From contig NC_018338.1 of NCBI RefSeq assembly GCF_000234665.1, forward strand, positions 1,883,262 through 1,947,261: a stretch of 64,000 bases of DNA, in the 5' to 3' direction. This document shows positions 11,019 to 21,167 of this stretch, piece after piece. Made by a program: the position numbers and the translations under genes. Numbering within the stretch: the stretch's first letter is position 1; every line of letters starts with the position of its first letter. The notes below the pieces were generated by a model that was not told where the DNA came from, did no database searches, and saw nothing but the letters and a program-made list of their open reading frames with translations. Source of the DNA: Leishmania mexicana MHOM/GT/2001/U1103 (lineage: Eukaryota > Euglenozoa > Kinetoplastea > Trypanosomatida > Trypanosomatidae).

Positions 11019-12455
11019 ATGCCGTCGAAGGAAGTCGAGCACGGCAGCGCATCGACGGAGCTCCTAAACCAGTACGCCAAGTACTTCCCGCATGTCCTCT
11101 TCACCAGCCATGAGGCCTTCGAGGAGCATAACGCGACCCTCGACCCCGAGGCGTACCAGAACTGTGTAGATCTGCCGGAAGGCGAAGAGTCGCCAGAGTC
11201 GAGAAACCCGCGCGAACACATGTATGTGCTGACGACGTTGGTGGGCCGCAATCCGGCCACCGCCGCCTTTGTGGCCACGCGCGGCTCGGACCCGTCGGAA
11301 AAGGTTGTGGCCAAGTTTGTCATGCTGAATGATGAGAGGCAGGCCGCGTACGCCCGAAGTGAGCTGCACTGCCTTGCCGCGTGCAAGCACTTTGGCATCG
11401 TAAAGCACTTTGACGACTTCAAGTCCGACGACAAGCTGTTGCTTGTTATGGAGTACGGAAGCGGCGGCGACCTCAACAAGCAGATCAAACAGCGCCTGAA
11501 GGAGAACCTACCGTTTCAAGAGTACGAGGTCGGGCTTCTCTTCTATCAGATTGTGCTGGCCTTGGACGAGGTTCACAGCCGCTGCATGATGCACCGTGAT
11601 TTGAAAAGTGCCAACATCTTTCTCATGCCCACCGGCATCATCAAACTCGGCGACTTCGGCTTCTCCAAGCAGTACAGCGACTCCGTCTCGCTCGATGTGG
11701 CGTCGTCGTTCTGCGGCACCCCGTACTATCTTGCCCCGGAGCTGTGGGAGCGCAAGCGGTACAGCAAAAAGGCCGATATGTGGTCCCTCGGTGTCATTCT
11801 GTATGAACTGCTCACCCTGCACCGCCCCTTCAAGGGGCCGTCGCAGCGCGAGATTATGCAGCAGGTGCTCTACGGCAAGTACGACCCGTTTCCGTGCCCT
11901 GTTTCGAGCAGCATGCAGGCGCTGCTCGACCCGCTGCTGTCAAAGAACCCGACCGAACGGCCGACCACGCAGCAACTGCTGCGCACGGAATTCCTCAAGT
12001 ACGTGGCAAACCTGTTCCAGGATATTGTGCGTCACTCTGAAACTATCTCGACTACCGATAGAACAGAGATTCTGAAGCAGCTGCAGGAGAGCGGCGAGCG
12101 AGCCCCGTTGCCGTCGTCGATCCGCTATGGCGTGATGACCTCACAGGTGACCCACGGCGGGTATCTGTACAAGTACGGCTCTGACTACCGCTGGAAGAAG
12201 CGTTACTTCTACATTGGTGACGGCCAGCTGCGTATCTCTCTGAGCGAGAACCCCGAGAATGACGGCGTGGCCCCCAAGTCCGTTAACCTGGAGACGGTAG
12301 GTGACGTCTTCCCTGTGCCTGAGGTGTACTCGCAGAAGCACCCGAATCAGCTGGTGCTGTGGTTCAACAACGGCCAGAAGATCATCGCGTACGCCAACAC
12401 GATGGAGGACAGAGACATGTGGATCGCAAAGTTCCACCGCGCATGCGGTATGTAA
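11019..12455 (+). CDS. NEK-family Ser/Thr kinase with C-terminal PH domain (Nrk-like)
   Basis: A 478-residue protein. Kinase domain at about 68-330: the VAIK-type lysine in VVAKF (Lys99), catalytic loop HRDLKSAN (192-199), DFG (212-214) and GTPYYLAPE (233-241). The catalytic core appears complete. The Gly-rich loop is degenerate (LVGRNPATAAFV, about 74-85). A PH domain fills residues 378-478, with GGYLYKYG, RWKKRYFYI and the closing Trp in DMWIAKF. NEK kinase plus PH is the layout of trypanosomatid Nek-related kinases such as T. brucei NrkA/NrkB, which are developmentally regulated. The PH domain suggests phosphoinositide or protein-directed localisation. The start is the first ATG in frame; upstream in-frame sequence is pyrimidine-rich leader. 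Confidence 0.93.
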   Translation: MPSKEVEHGSASTELLNQYAKYFPHVLFTSHEAFEEHNATLDPEAYQNCVDLPEGEESPESRNPREHMYVLTTLVGRNPATAAFVATRGSDPSEKVVAKFVMLNDERQAAYARSELHCLAACKHFGIVKHFDDFKSDDKLLLVMEYGSGGDLNKQIKQRLKENLPFQEYEVGLLFYQIVLALDEVHSRCMMHRDLKSANIFLMPTGIIKLGDFGFSKQYSDSVSLDVASSFCGTPYYLAPELWERKRYSKKADMWSLGVILYELLTLHRPFKGPSQREIMQQVLYGKYDPFPCPVSSSMQALLDPLLSKNPTERPTTQQLLRTEFLKYVANLFQDIVRHSETISTTDRTEILKQLQESGERAPLPSSIRYGVMTSQVTHGGYLYKYGSDYRWKKRYFYIGDGQLRISLSENPENDGVAPKSVNLETVGDVFPVPEVYSQKHPNQLVLWFNNGQKIIAYANTMEDRDMWIAKFHRACGM

Positions 12456-14933
12456 TAACACAGGCCCGGATGCACAAAGAGAAAGGAGTGTTGCTGCAGG
12501 GTGCAAGAGGGAGGAGAAGGAAGACGGCAAGAGCACAGCTCCATCCATGAGACATGCTGCAAACCGTCCCGCGCGTCGAAGTGGCAAGAAAGGGAGGGAA
12601 AGGGTGACGCTGGCACCAAGCTGGTCTATTCGTCTTACTTGTCGCACTGCCGCTGCGGTTCTCTCATTTGTATTTGAAGCGTTTCGATTGCAGCTTGTAC
12701 GTGACCGTGTGTCTCCCTCTCTATTCATCGTCATGTGCCACGCGTCGGTCAGCAACACCATCGAGTGGCCCGTCCTTCATCTCCCTTTCTTCGTTGTTGT
12801 CTGTCACGTCTACCACGGTACGTGTGCCCTTGTTCATTTGGACACCGTCTGTTTTCTGTTTCTACATGTACTGCCATCACCCGCCGACCTGTGCGTCTCT
12901 TCCGCCTCTCTCTCCCCCCATCCGTCCCCTCTTCTCTTCTATACTCAGTAGTCTACTTGCTTTTCACATACACACACACACACTCCCTCTGTGTGGCTGC
13001 ATTTTTCTATTCGCCCTCTTCTCATATGTCCTCCCCAATTCTCTGTTGAGCACTATCAGGGACGCGCGCGCACGCAAAGACTCGTCACGCCAGCCGCCCA
13101 AAGAACAGGCGTGGGTGTACACAGACAACGTGAGGACAGGAGGAATGACGAAGAAGAAGCGTCAGTGTGCGCTTATCCGTTCGCCTCTTTCTCTCGCTGG
13201 TGCCGTTGCCGATGAGGCTGCTGTGTTGCCACCTACCGTGTCTCGGAGTTTGCTCGATGTCGTTTTCTTTTGTTGTTGTTTGGTCATGTTTTGTCTTTCG
13301 TTGTACTTCGTTCATCCCCCTTGTTGCTTTTCGCTGTTGCCTGGTTGTCTTCTATCGTGTACTCTCACCCTTTCTCGCTTGTTCTCTCTCAGCGGAGCCC
13401 TCGATCACCATGCTCACCCACAACTGCTTCACTTGTGTTTTTCGGAGAGGGGAGAGGGTGTCTCCTTCTCTTTCCTTTCTTCTTTTGGTCTTCGTCATGG
13501 GTTTCCCGTTGTGTTGCTATGTTTCCGTCCCAGTTGCGTGCGCCAACGATGCAAGTGGATGACAGGCTCCTCCTGCTGTGGTGAGAGGAGGCGTGCGCAT
13601 GCAAAAGGTGCCGAGAACCCCCCCTCGCCCCCAACGGCATGTTTTAAGGCTCAAATCGTTTTCCTCTCGTTTGCGTGTTTGCATGTTGTTCCACTGAATA
13701 TTGGAGTGAATGTTTCCCGACGCTTTTCCTTTGTCTCGTTCTTCCTCCTCCCCCCTCCCCCATGTCACTACCTCTCCTCTACCAGTCCCCTTTTCTGGTC
13801 CTGCAGCTCAGCGTCTCAAGAGAAAGAGACACAACACCACTTCAACCCCGTTGCCTCTGTCATCACTCCCCTCTCCTCGTCCACCTTCTGTTTCCGTTTC
13901 GGGCGATTCACTACCATGTCTTTTATTAGTTGTGTTCATGGTGGGTGAGCCCTTTCGATACTGCTGCCGCCGCTGGCGCTGCAGGCAGAAGCACACATGC
14001 ACGCACACTGCTCTAGTTGTGCTGTTCCTCCAACTCAACTCCTCTCTGAGTAGCGAGATCGCCGTATTTGTCACTTTTTTCACCTCTCGCTCTCGTCTCG
14101 TGCACGATCAGTTACGATGTGAGCTCCTGTGCTTTACTTGCCGGCGAAACGCGCGCGCACGTCTCTCACCACGGTTCTCTCTATCTCTGCGTCTGGAGTC
14201 CCGTGAATGCGCGGAGGTACCGGCATGTGCTTCGTATGCGCACGCACTTGCATGCCCCACAACGGAAGATGATGGCGATGTACATAACCAACCACTGGTC
14301 GGCCACCCCGCCTCCGGCCCACCTTGCCGTCTTTTAGCGCTTTTATACAAACACGGCATGATTCTTGTCACTCTGTTTATCAAATGACTTACGTGCAACT
14401 CCTCCTTGTTCTCTGCTTTTTTGTGTCTCGTCTTTTTTTTCAACGTCATCGTGCTGAACGCCAGTTGTTCTCTATCAGTTGGATAGTGCCCCCCCTCCCT
14501 TCATTCGGCTTTCCTGTCTTATTCGTGTTTGCGTTGTGCTCTTCGGTCAAGCCCCCTCCCCCTGTTCTTCTTTTCGCTTTCCTTTTGGTCATGTGCTTGG
14601 CCATGACCATTTGTCTTGCCCCATCCCTCTTTTTGGTGGATTTTTTTTCAATTTGTCGCTGCGGTGCCTCCTTGCTGCATACCGTGGGAGTGGGTCTCTG
14701 TTGACTGTGATCGGGCTCATGAACGTTATGTGGCTGCATGGTCGGCACTGCGCACCGCGGCACCTATTTACTGACTTTCTCACCCCCCTCCATCGCGCCG
14801 CTTCGTCCTCCCACCCTGCAACCCCGTGCGCTTTTGTTTTCCTTTCTCTTTCTCTTCAGCTTGATAAGAGAAACCGGGGGACGGAGGCGCGCCTCACAGT
14901 GCGTGGTATCTCAGAGTACACGACACTCCCACA
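12456..14933. other. Long pyrimidine-rich spacer
   Basis: No supported gene across almost 2.5 kb. It contains the kinase 3' UTR and extended C/T-rich DNA with a CA microsatellite near 12968-12983. A very long frame (12668-13948) is open here, but its translation is Ser/Phe/Leu/Pro/Cys-rich and follows from the CT bias. Confidence 0.6.
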
Positions 14934-15455
14934 CTATTTCCGTGGGAGGAAGCCAGGGAGCCCCTCCCTACCCCTGCCAATGCTGAGCCACCTCTGGGGG
15001 TGGCAGGGCCAAGTGTCTGCGACGTGGGGAGGTCCGCGCAATGCACCCTTACTCACGTCGGCGGTGCGGCCCTGGATGGCGTTGCATCGGAGAGACCTGC
15101 GACAATGCACAGGTTTGTACCACCTATATTATAGGCAAATCGTCAGCGTAACTCGAACGCGTATTCTGCCCGGCCCTCACACTGCCCACTGGCGGTGGTG
15201 GGGAATCTGAGCCACCCTGAGGGTGATATGCACCAGGCAACTACCGGCGTGATAAGAGCGGGAGAGTGGGTAGAGTTTGAGCCAAAGGCGGTGCCCCGAT
15301 GACCGCGTCGGTGCATTGCTTTAATGTGTGTCTACCGCTGCTGTGCGCCATGGGTCTGGGTCTGTGAGATGCCCGGTCAAGTGGAACTTAACTTCTGTTC
15401 TGTGCTCGAGTGTACACGTTGAACAACAACAAAAAAGAAACGCCTTTCAATCTTT
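14934..15455 (+). mobile_element. SIDER-like short retroposon, copy 1
   Basis: A 522-bp non-coding element almost identical, without gaps, to 17494-18015 (constant offset 2560). It begins near CTATTTCCGTGG, has two GAGCCACC blocks (about 14985 and 15211) and ends in an A-rich stretch (AACAACAACAAAAAAGAAA, about 15423-15440). Size, intergenic position, lack of coding frame and A-rich end fit the short interspersed degenerate retroposons of Leishmania, most like SIDER2, which act in 3' UTRs to lower mRNA stability. The family name is inference from these traits. Because both copies also share 15 bases beyond the A-rich end, duplication or gene conversion is likelier than two independent insertions. 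Confidence 0.7.
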
Positions 15456-16452
15456 CTCTTACCGATGTCAAAGTGGCTTAGCTCCTTCCCTGTCTCTGTG
15501 GAAGCCACCAAGCACCTGAAGAGGCCCTCACAAACTGTTCTCCCGGTGTGTGCGCTGCATGCGTTGCAAACGCTGCACTGCTGCCCGCTCCCTCCCGTTT
15601 GCCCTCCACCCTTCTCACCTTCCTTCCACCTGCCTCCCTTCTCGTGTTTGCCTTGTCTTTGCACACCAACGTACGACGTGTAGAAATTGTGTCACGCAAC
15701 AGGAAAGATACGCAAAAAAAATAATTCATTTGTTTCTCATTTCCCGCCACGCGCTTTCCTTTTTTTTTCATTTTTCTTCGCTTCCCGCTGCCCCCCCCCC
15801 TTCCGCGACCCGCACGCTCAGTCGCAGCACTGAGCGAACGGGCACGTGGACATTTGAACACTTACTGAACAGAAAAAAAGAAGAAAAAGAGAGGTACGAG
15901 TACGTCCCACGCTGTTTTCCCTTTTTTGTTTTCTTTTTATTGTTTTTTTTTGTGTTTCTCTTGTTCTTTTTTTTTTGCTTCCTTTTTCTTCCGAATTGTC
16001 TCCTGTCTTGACTTCCTCTTCTCTCTCCACCTCCCCCCACCTCCCGCTTCTCCGTTTTCAGACGTCTGCTCTGTCGCCTAGCTTTCACGTTCTAATTTAT
16101 GCTTGATTTAATTAGTTTTTAAACCGGGCTGTGCTTGTTCGCCTCCACCTATCTGTCTGAAATTCTGTTCCTCCCCAGACACACACGCATACTGGTCGTC
16201 TTATCATCTCTTCGCTTTCTCGTGTCGCTCCCCCTCTCTGTCAACACCCTTTTTCTTGCGCACTTCTCTTTGTGAAGTGCCCTGCGCTCTTTCTTTCGCT
16301 TTATTCTCATCCGTCGGCCCATTCTCCCCGCCAGCTTTCCACCAGGCGCTGGCCGACAGAAAGGCAACAGCAAGGTGGAAGCTACATCGAAGCACGAACT
16401 TGAACAACGCCATCGGCTTTCACTCGCTCATCTGCTTCCTGCACCATCGACC
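15456..16452. other. Intergenic spacer and CCCH gene 5' UTR
   Basis: No supported gene. Strong T-runs (15747-15770, 15920-15985), a short AT-rich block at about 16090-16125 and CT tracts leading to AG-containing sequence before 16453. The T-rich runs are good candidate spliced-leader acceptor tracts. Confidence 0.55.
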
Positions 16453-17226
16453 ATGGCGCAACAGCAGTGGACACCCGACCAGCGTCGTCAGCAGATCGCG
16501 GAGATGCTGCGCAACAAGGGTATCATTTGCAGGGATTTTCTTCTTACTGGCCGCTGTTCCCGTTCGCCGACGTGCCCTTACATGCACGTGGCTAATGGGG
16601 AGACGCGGCCGGTGCCGTGGAGCGTGTGCACGTTCTTCACACAAGGCAAGTGCCTTCGTGATGGTTGCAGTTTCTTTCACGGAACTCAGGCTCAACTAGA
16701 GGAACTGCACGCATCCGGGGCGCCCGTTTACCGCCCGCAGGACTACATGAAGGTCGCGGTGCCTCCCACCGAGTACCTTAATCCGGATGGCAGCATTGCT
16801 ACTCACCTCTCTATAGCCGCCGTACCCATGACGCCTGCGCTTCATCTTGTGCACGGACCTACAGTGTCGCACGAAAACGCCGTCAACTCCTTTCAGCCCG
16901 TCTTGCTCATGCAGCCGAACTCGCAAGCTATCACACCAACCATGTTCGCCTCACAGGCACCTACAGCGCACCCTACACCGTCGCATTTCGCTTTCTACGC
17001 CAATGCTCCTATCGCATCGCAGATGCCCACCCACTCCGCCGCCACTGTGCTCCAGCCGACTCTTCACGCTGTGCAACCGACAGCATTCTACCAAGCCACA
17101 AACGCGCTGCTTGCGCAACCACAACAGCACTTCGCACCTGTTTCGCAGCTCAACACGCCTCTGCAGCACCAGCCCACTCAACAGGCACTTGGCAGTCATG
17201 TCTACTTCCATATCAAGCCCCACTAG
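16453..17226 (+). CDS. CCCH zinc-finger RNA-binding protein
   Basis: A 257-residue protein with two CCCH fingers near the N-terminus: C26-X8-C35-X5-C41-X3-H45 and C59-X7-C67-X4-C72-X3-H76. The remaining 170 residues are rich in Gln, Thr, Pro and Ala with no folded domain visible. Such proteins bind mRNA 3' UTRs. Since trypanosomatids control expression after transcription, this is probably an mRNA stability or translation factor; the target is unknown. The ATG at 16453 is the first in frame. The gene lies between two direct SIDER-like repeats, and the second copy begins about 270 bases after the stop, so it probably falls in the gene's own 3' UTR. Confidence 0.88.
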   Translation: MAQQQWTPDQRRQQIAEMLRNKGIICRDFLLTGRCSRSPTCPYMHVANGETRPVPWSVCTFFTQGKCLRDGCSFFHGTQAQLEELHASGAPVYRPQDYMKVAVPPTEYLNPDGSIATHLSIAAVPMTPALHLVHGPTVSHENAVNSFQPVLLMQPNSQAITPTMFASQAPTAHPTPSHFAFYANAPIASQMPTHSAATVLQPTLHAVQPTAFYQATNALLAQPQQHFAPVSQLNTPLQHQPTQQALGSHVYFHIKPH

Positions 17227-17493
17227 CTGCGACTTTCAAGTGGGGTTCTCGGGTACACTTCACTATAACGATTTTCTACGCAAATAATGGGCAATGGGAA
17301 ATCGTTGCACTGCACGCTTCCGTGGAGCTTGTGTGGACTTACCACAATTCGACAGCTATTCGCAAGCGAGTTCTGTTCTCTCCTCCTCTCCTCGCTTTCT
17401 GTGCTCTACGCCCTTTGCTTTTCTTGCTTCCTGCGCTCCCTGACCCTTCACTGATGACGGGGGACACCAAACCGTGTCATGAGGGCTCCACCG
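17227..17493. other. Proximal 3' UTR of the CCCH gene
   Basis: A short non-coding stretch between the CCCH stop codon and the second SIDER-like copy. No recognisable element. Confidence 0.5.
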
Positions 17494-18015
17494 CTATTTC
17501 CGTGGAAGGAAGCCAGGGAGCCCCTCCCTACCCCTGCCAATGCTGAGCCACCTCTGGTGGTGGCAGGGCCAAGTGTCTGCGACGTGGGGAGGTCCGCGCA
17601 ATGCACCCTTACTCACGTCGGCGGTGCGGCCCTGGATGGCGTTGCATCGGAGAGACCTGCGACAATGCACAGGTTTGTACCACCTATATTATAGGCAAAT
17701 CGTCAGCGTAACTCGAACGCGTATTCTGCCCGGCCCTCACACTGCCCACTGGCGGTGGTGGGGAATCTGAGCCACCCTGAGGGTGATATGCACCAGGCAA
17801 CTACCGGCGTGATAAGAGCGGGAGAGTGGGTAGAGTTTGAGCCAAAGGCGGTGCCCCGATGACCGCGTCGGTGCATTGCTTTAATGTGTGTCTACCGCTG
17901 CTGTGCGCCATGGGTCTGGGTCTGTGAGATGCCCGGTCAAGTGGAACTTAACTTCTGTTCTGTGCTCGAGTGTACACGTTGAACAACAACAAAAAAGAAA
18001 CGCCTTTCAATCTTT
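17494..18015 (+). mobile_element. SIDER-like short retroposon, copy 2
   Basis: A second copy of the 522-bp element, gap-free against 14934-15455, with only a few substitutions visible (for example cgtggaagga against cgtgggagga, and ctggtgg against ctggggg). It is in the same orientation and downstream of the CCCH gene, where a SIDER2 would be expected to modulate mRNA half-life. Its near identity to copy 1 points to recent duplication or ongoing gene conversion. Confidence 0.7.
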
Positions 18016-20773
18016 TTTCGCGCGTGTGTGTGTGTGTCTCTGTGTGCTTAATTCGTCGTCCTCCTTTTCCTTCCTTAAGTGTCTGGTTTAAATACAAGTC
18101 TTACTTCTCCTTTTCCCCCTTGGTCTCGTTTTGTTTTTTGTCTCTTCCGCGTGCACGTTTTGCGTTTTTCTGTGTGTTTCTTCCCAGAGCTTCTTTTTTT
18201 TTGATTCTGCGCGCCACATGCGTTTTGTTTTGTGTGCGTGCCTGCCGTCAATGGTGTATGTGCCCACGTTACATGCCCTTGTGTTCTCTCGACATCTCCT
18301 CCCCTCCCCCCCACACACCCGCTCCTCGGCGATTGCCTCCTTTGTTTTTTGTTTTGTTTTTGCTCTTTTCTGTTTTTTTTTTCTTGTCATCTCTATTATG
18401 TTTTTCTTTTTCCCCTCTGTCCCATTGCTTTCGCCTCACACCCTCGCCCAACCCACCTCATCGTACGTTCGCTCACTGCTCGTCTCTTGGAAGGTTCCAA
18501 GCTCGCCTCACAGCACTGTGGAAGGAAAAAAAAACAGGAATGGGAGGGTCGGATCAGCGCCGCTTGCTTTCCTCTTTTTTCTATTGTTGTTATCGGCTCT
18601 CCCCCACCATGCTTTAAATCACGGAAGACAGAACTCGAAGAGGTCACTGTCTATGGAGCTTTTCTAGCAAGTGATAAAAAGAGAAAAAAGAAGCGTGACC
18701 ACCAGTTGAGTAAGGCCAGGCAGTCAACACGCAACACTGTTGGTGTGCAGCCGTTACCATGGCCGCGACTTGTGTGCTTCCGTTTGTTGTGAACGTGCTT
18801 CACACCGATCGCTACGCGAGTATATACCGTTGCGCAGTCCGGTTTCTGCCGGGGTCACCACAAACGAAACGCATGTGCGTGACTCCTTTTTTCTCCTTTT
18901 CTGGCCACCTCCCAGCGGCCGTCTCCGACGTTGCAAAACCTTTCCGCCGCTCTTTTCTCAGCAGGTTCAGCAATGGTACTGCGCCTGCGAATAATTGGAG
19001 AACAGTGTTCCATGATCTGCGTAAACATCCTTGAGTGTGTCCTTGTCGAACAGACGTTTTAGCTGAGCTTGCGCGTAGTAATGGCCGAGGTGAGCGACAC
19101 AGCGAAGGAGGGCTCCACTGTCTCGGAGACTGCAATGCCTAAGGTACTTTGGCTGCAGATACATGCCCTAGTGATAACGAGAGAAGTTCTTTGCGTTCGT
19201 AATGATACGAGTGTTTCTTCTATTGTCGCCTTTCCTGCCTTTCCGGGTCGTTTTTTCTCCTCTTCGATCATCTCATACTCGTCTTAACAGACGTGTGTCT
19301 ACACAGAGGCACACACCGCAAAATCCGGCGAGTGGAAGTCGCGGGTGCGAATGCATTACGTCTCTGAATTCAGTCCATCTTTCGCTCGTGGTTTGATAGG
19401 GGCCCGCTGGAACCCATCGATGACTCTGAGCTTGCTGTTGCATTCCCTTTCCTCCCGCTGAAGCACATGAACATGGGAAGTTGAGGAAGGAATCGCTGAC
19501 ACTTTCAGGTCCCACTTCTCACAATTTTTTTTCTCGTTCTCTCTATCTCTTTGTCGTCCTCCGCTCTTCCTCTCCTCAACAAAGCGGTACTTTCAGGTGA
19601 TGGGGTTCTGCTTCTCAGCCTGGAGGTTGTTTTGTTTCGTTCTCTCTCTCTTCTTTTTTTTCTCTCACGAATGACCTCTCTCTTCTCTTCCATTTTGCCT
19701 TTTGCTTGTTGTGTCGGTTTGTTCTACGTCTGAGTTTCAGTCACTCGGTTTTCTTCTGTGTGCTGCGGAGTTGCTTTTCTTGTCTCTCACAGCCTGTGTT
19801 GCGTTAGGGCTCGTCAGTTACCATGACGTCAATTTCGCAGATGTTCAGGAAAGAACAAAAGAAAGATGTCCACAGCTACACTCTTATGCACGCACGTGGG
19901 CCTGCATGCTCCCTGCCACGCACAAATGAATACACAACCACACATACCACCTCATTCTCGCGGCGTCACATCCACCCGCAGACTGGACGCATTCGTTTAT
20001 ACTTTCGATGCGTGCAACTGTGCGTGTACGTATGTGTTTGCGGTCCCCTCTTTCGCTTTCATCACGCGGCTGTGATCGTGATTGTGTGTGTGTGTGTACT
20101 GCTGCTGCTGCTGCTGTGGTTTTTTTTCTTAAATATCCTTTCCGCGCTTTGTTTTACCTGTTTTCTTTTTCCTTTCTTCCTTTGCTTCTCAGTATGACCG
20201 TTCTTTCAAGCTGTCCCTTTGGTTTTTCTGTGCGCCGTGTTTCTTCGCCGTTGTATGTTCTTTTTCCCCCCCCTCCTTTGGTGGCGTGCTGCTGTTCTTC
20301 TTTCGTCCCCCTTCCGCCCCCCTTTCCTTCTCTGTCTGTCTTTTCTTTTTTCTTTTCGTGTCCGTATCGCAGGAGACCGTTGAGGGGAGGCTTCACCGTG
20401 CCACCTCTCCCTGTCAACGTTACCCTGCCTGCCTCATCGGCACCCGTCTTGTTATCACTCGCGATTCGGCAAAGAGGGACCCTCACCCCCTCTCTGTGCT
20501 CCTCGCCATCGCCCAGTTGAGATACGCGCCTTGGTGGGTTCCTTTACCGAACAATGCACGGTGCGTGTGTTTTCTACGAAGGCAACGCAGTTGCAAGGCG
20601 CCGTCCGTTTACGCTGGGTGAGTTCCCTTTGCGTTTAGTCCGCCTCACGTGCTCTCCTCCTCTCACTCTGTTTGCTGTCCCTGTGACCACGTGTGTGTGA
20701 CGCTATTCTCTTGGCGCACATGAAGTGTGCACACATGAGCAAAAAGAGTCTCTTTTTGTGTGAGTGTATGTGT
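18016..20773. other. Long pyrimidine-rich spacer
   Basis: No supported gene in 2.76 kb. Heavy T and CT runs, TG repeats near 18020-18040 and 20080-20096, and a CTG run near 20100-20115. A mixed-composition island at about 18960-19200 holds short frames on both strands (60-70 codons), none convincing. It may be the long 3' UTR of the CCCH transcript plus decayed sequence. Confidence 0.55.
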
Positions 20774-21167
20774 GCGTGTGCCCGTTTGTAGGTACTTTAC
20801 TGGGCGAATGAGTCGCGGAGTCAAATGATGTTGAGTAGGCGAGAGCTGGTGAAAGGGCTTGGCGGTCCATGGAGGTGCTTGCGACGTGTCGTGAAGAAGG
20901 GATCTCAGAGGTCGGGTCGTTTGACGGCTGTTCCCCGGAGCCTCCTCCATTTCTCCCCGCGCTCTCTTGCAGGGATGCCGTGGTGTGTACTGGTGCCTCG
21001 TACGCTCCCATTGTTTTGGTCTGCTATCCTTGTTTGTTTGTGCTCCTCTCTCTCTATCCCCCCTTCTCTTCTGCTTGCATAGCCACCCCCTCCCCCAATA
21101 TCATTGCGGTGAAGCACATCGAAATGGCGTGCCCGGACGACGTAGTGGAGGGCGCACTCCTGAAGAC
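20774..21167 (+). repeat. 394-bp direct repeat, copy 1 (5' flank and first codons of a dead gene)
   Basis: Gap-free match to 28107-28500 (constant offset 7333), with only two or three substitutions noticed. The repeat includes a strong CT tract (about 21040-21078) ending in GCATAG, which looks like a spliced-leader acceptor, then an ATG at 21124 and 14 codons (MACPDDVVEGALLK). Here the coding sequence continues into the decayed gene that follows; in copy 2 it is cut off. The unit therefore looks like a duplicated gene start, not a retroposon. Confidence 0.8.

Noticed and set aside
12668..13948. 426-codon open frame on the + strand
   Set aside because: Translation is Ser/Phe/Leu/Pro/Cys-rich and follows from C/T-rich spacer DNA that lacks stops in this frame; there is no domain and no balanced composition.
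18967..19164. 65-codon minus-strand frame with fairly balanced composition
   Set aside because: Competing frames on both strands are equally open, there is no family resemblance, and it runs against the transcription unit.
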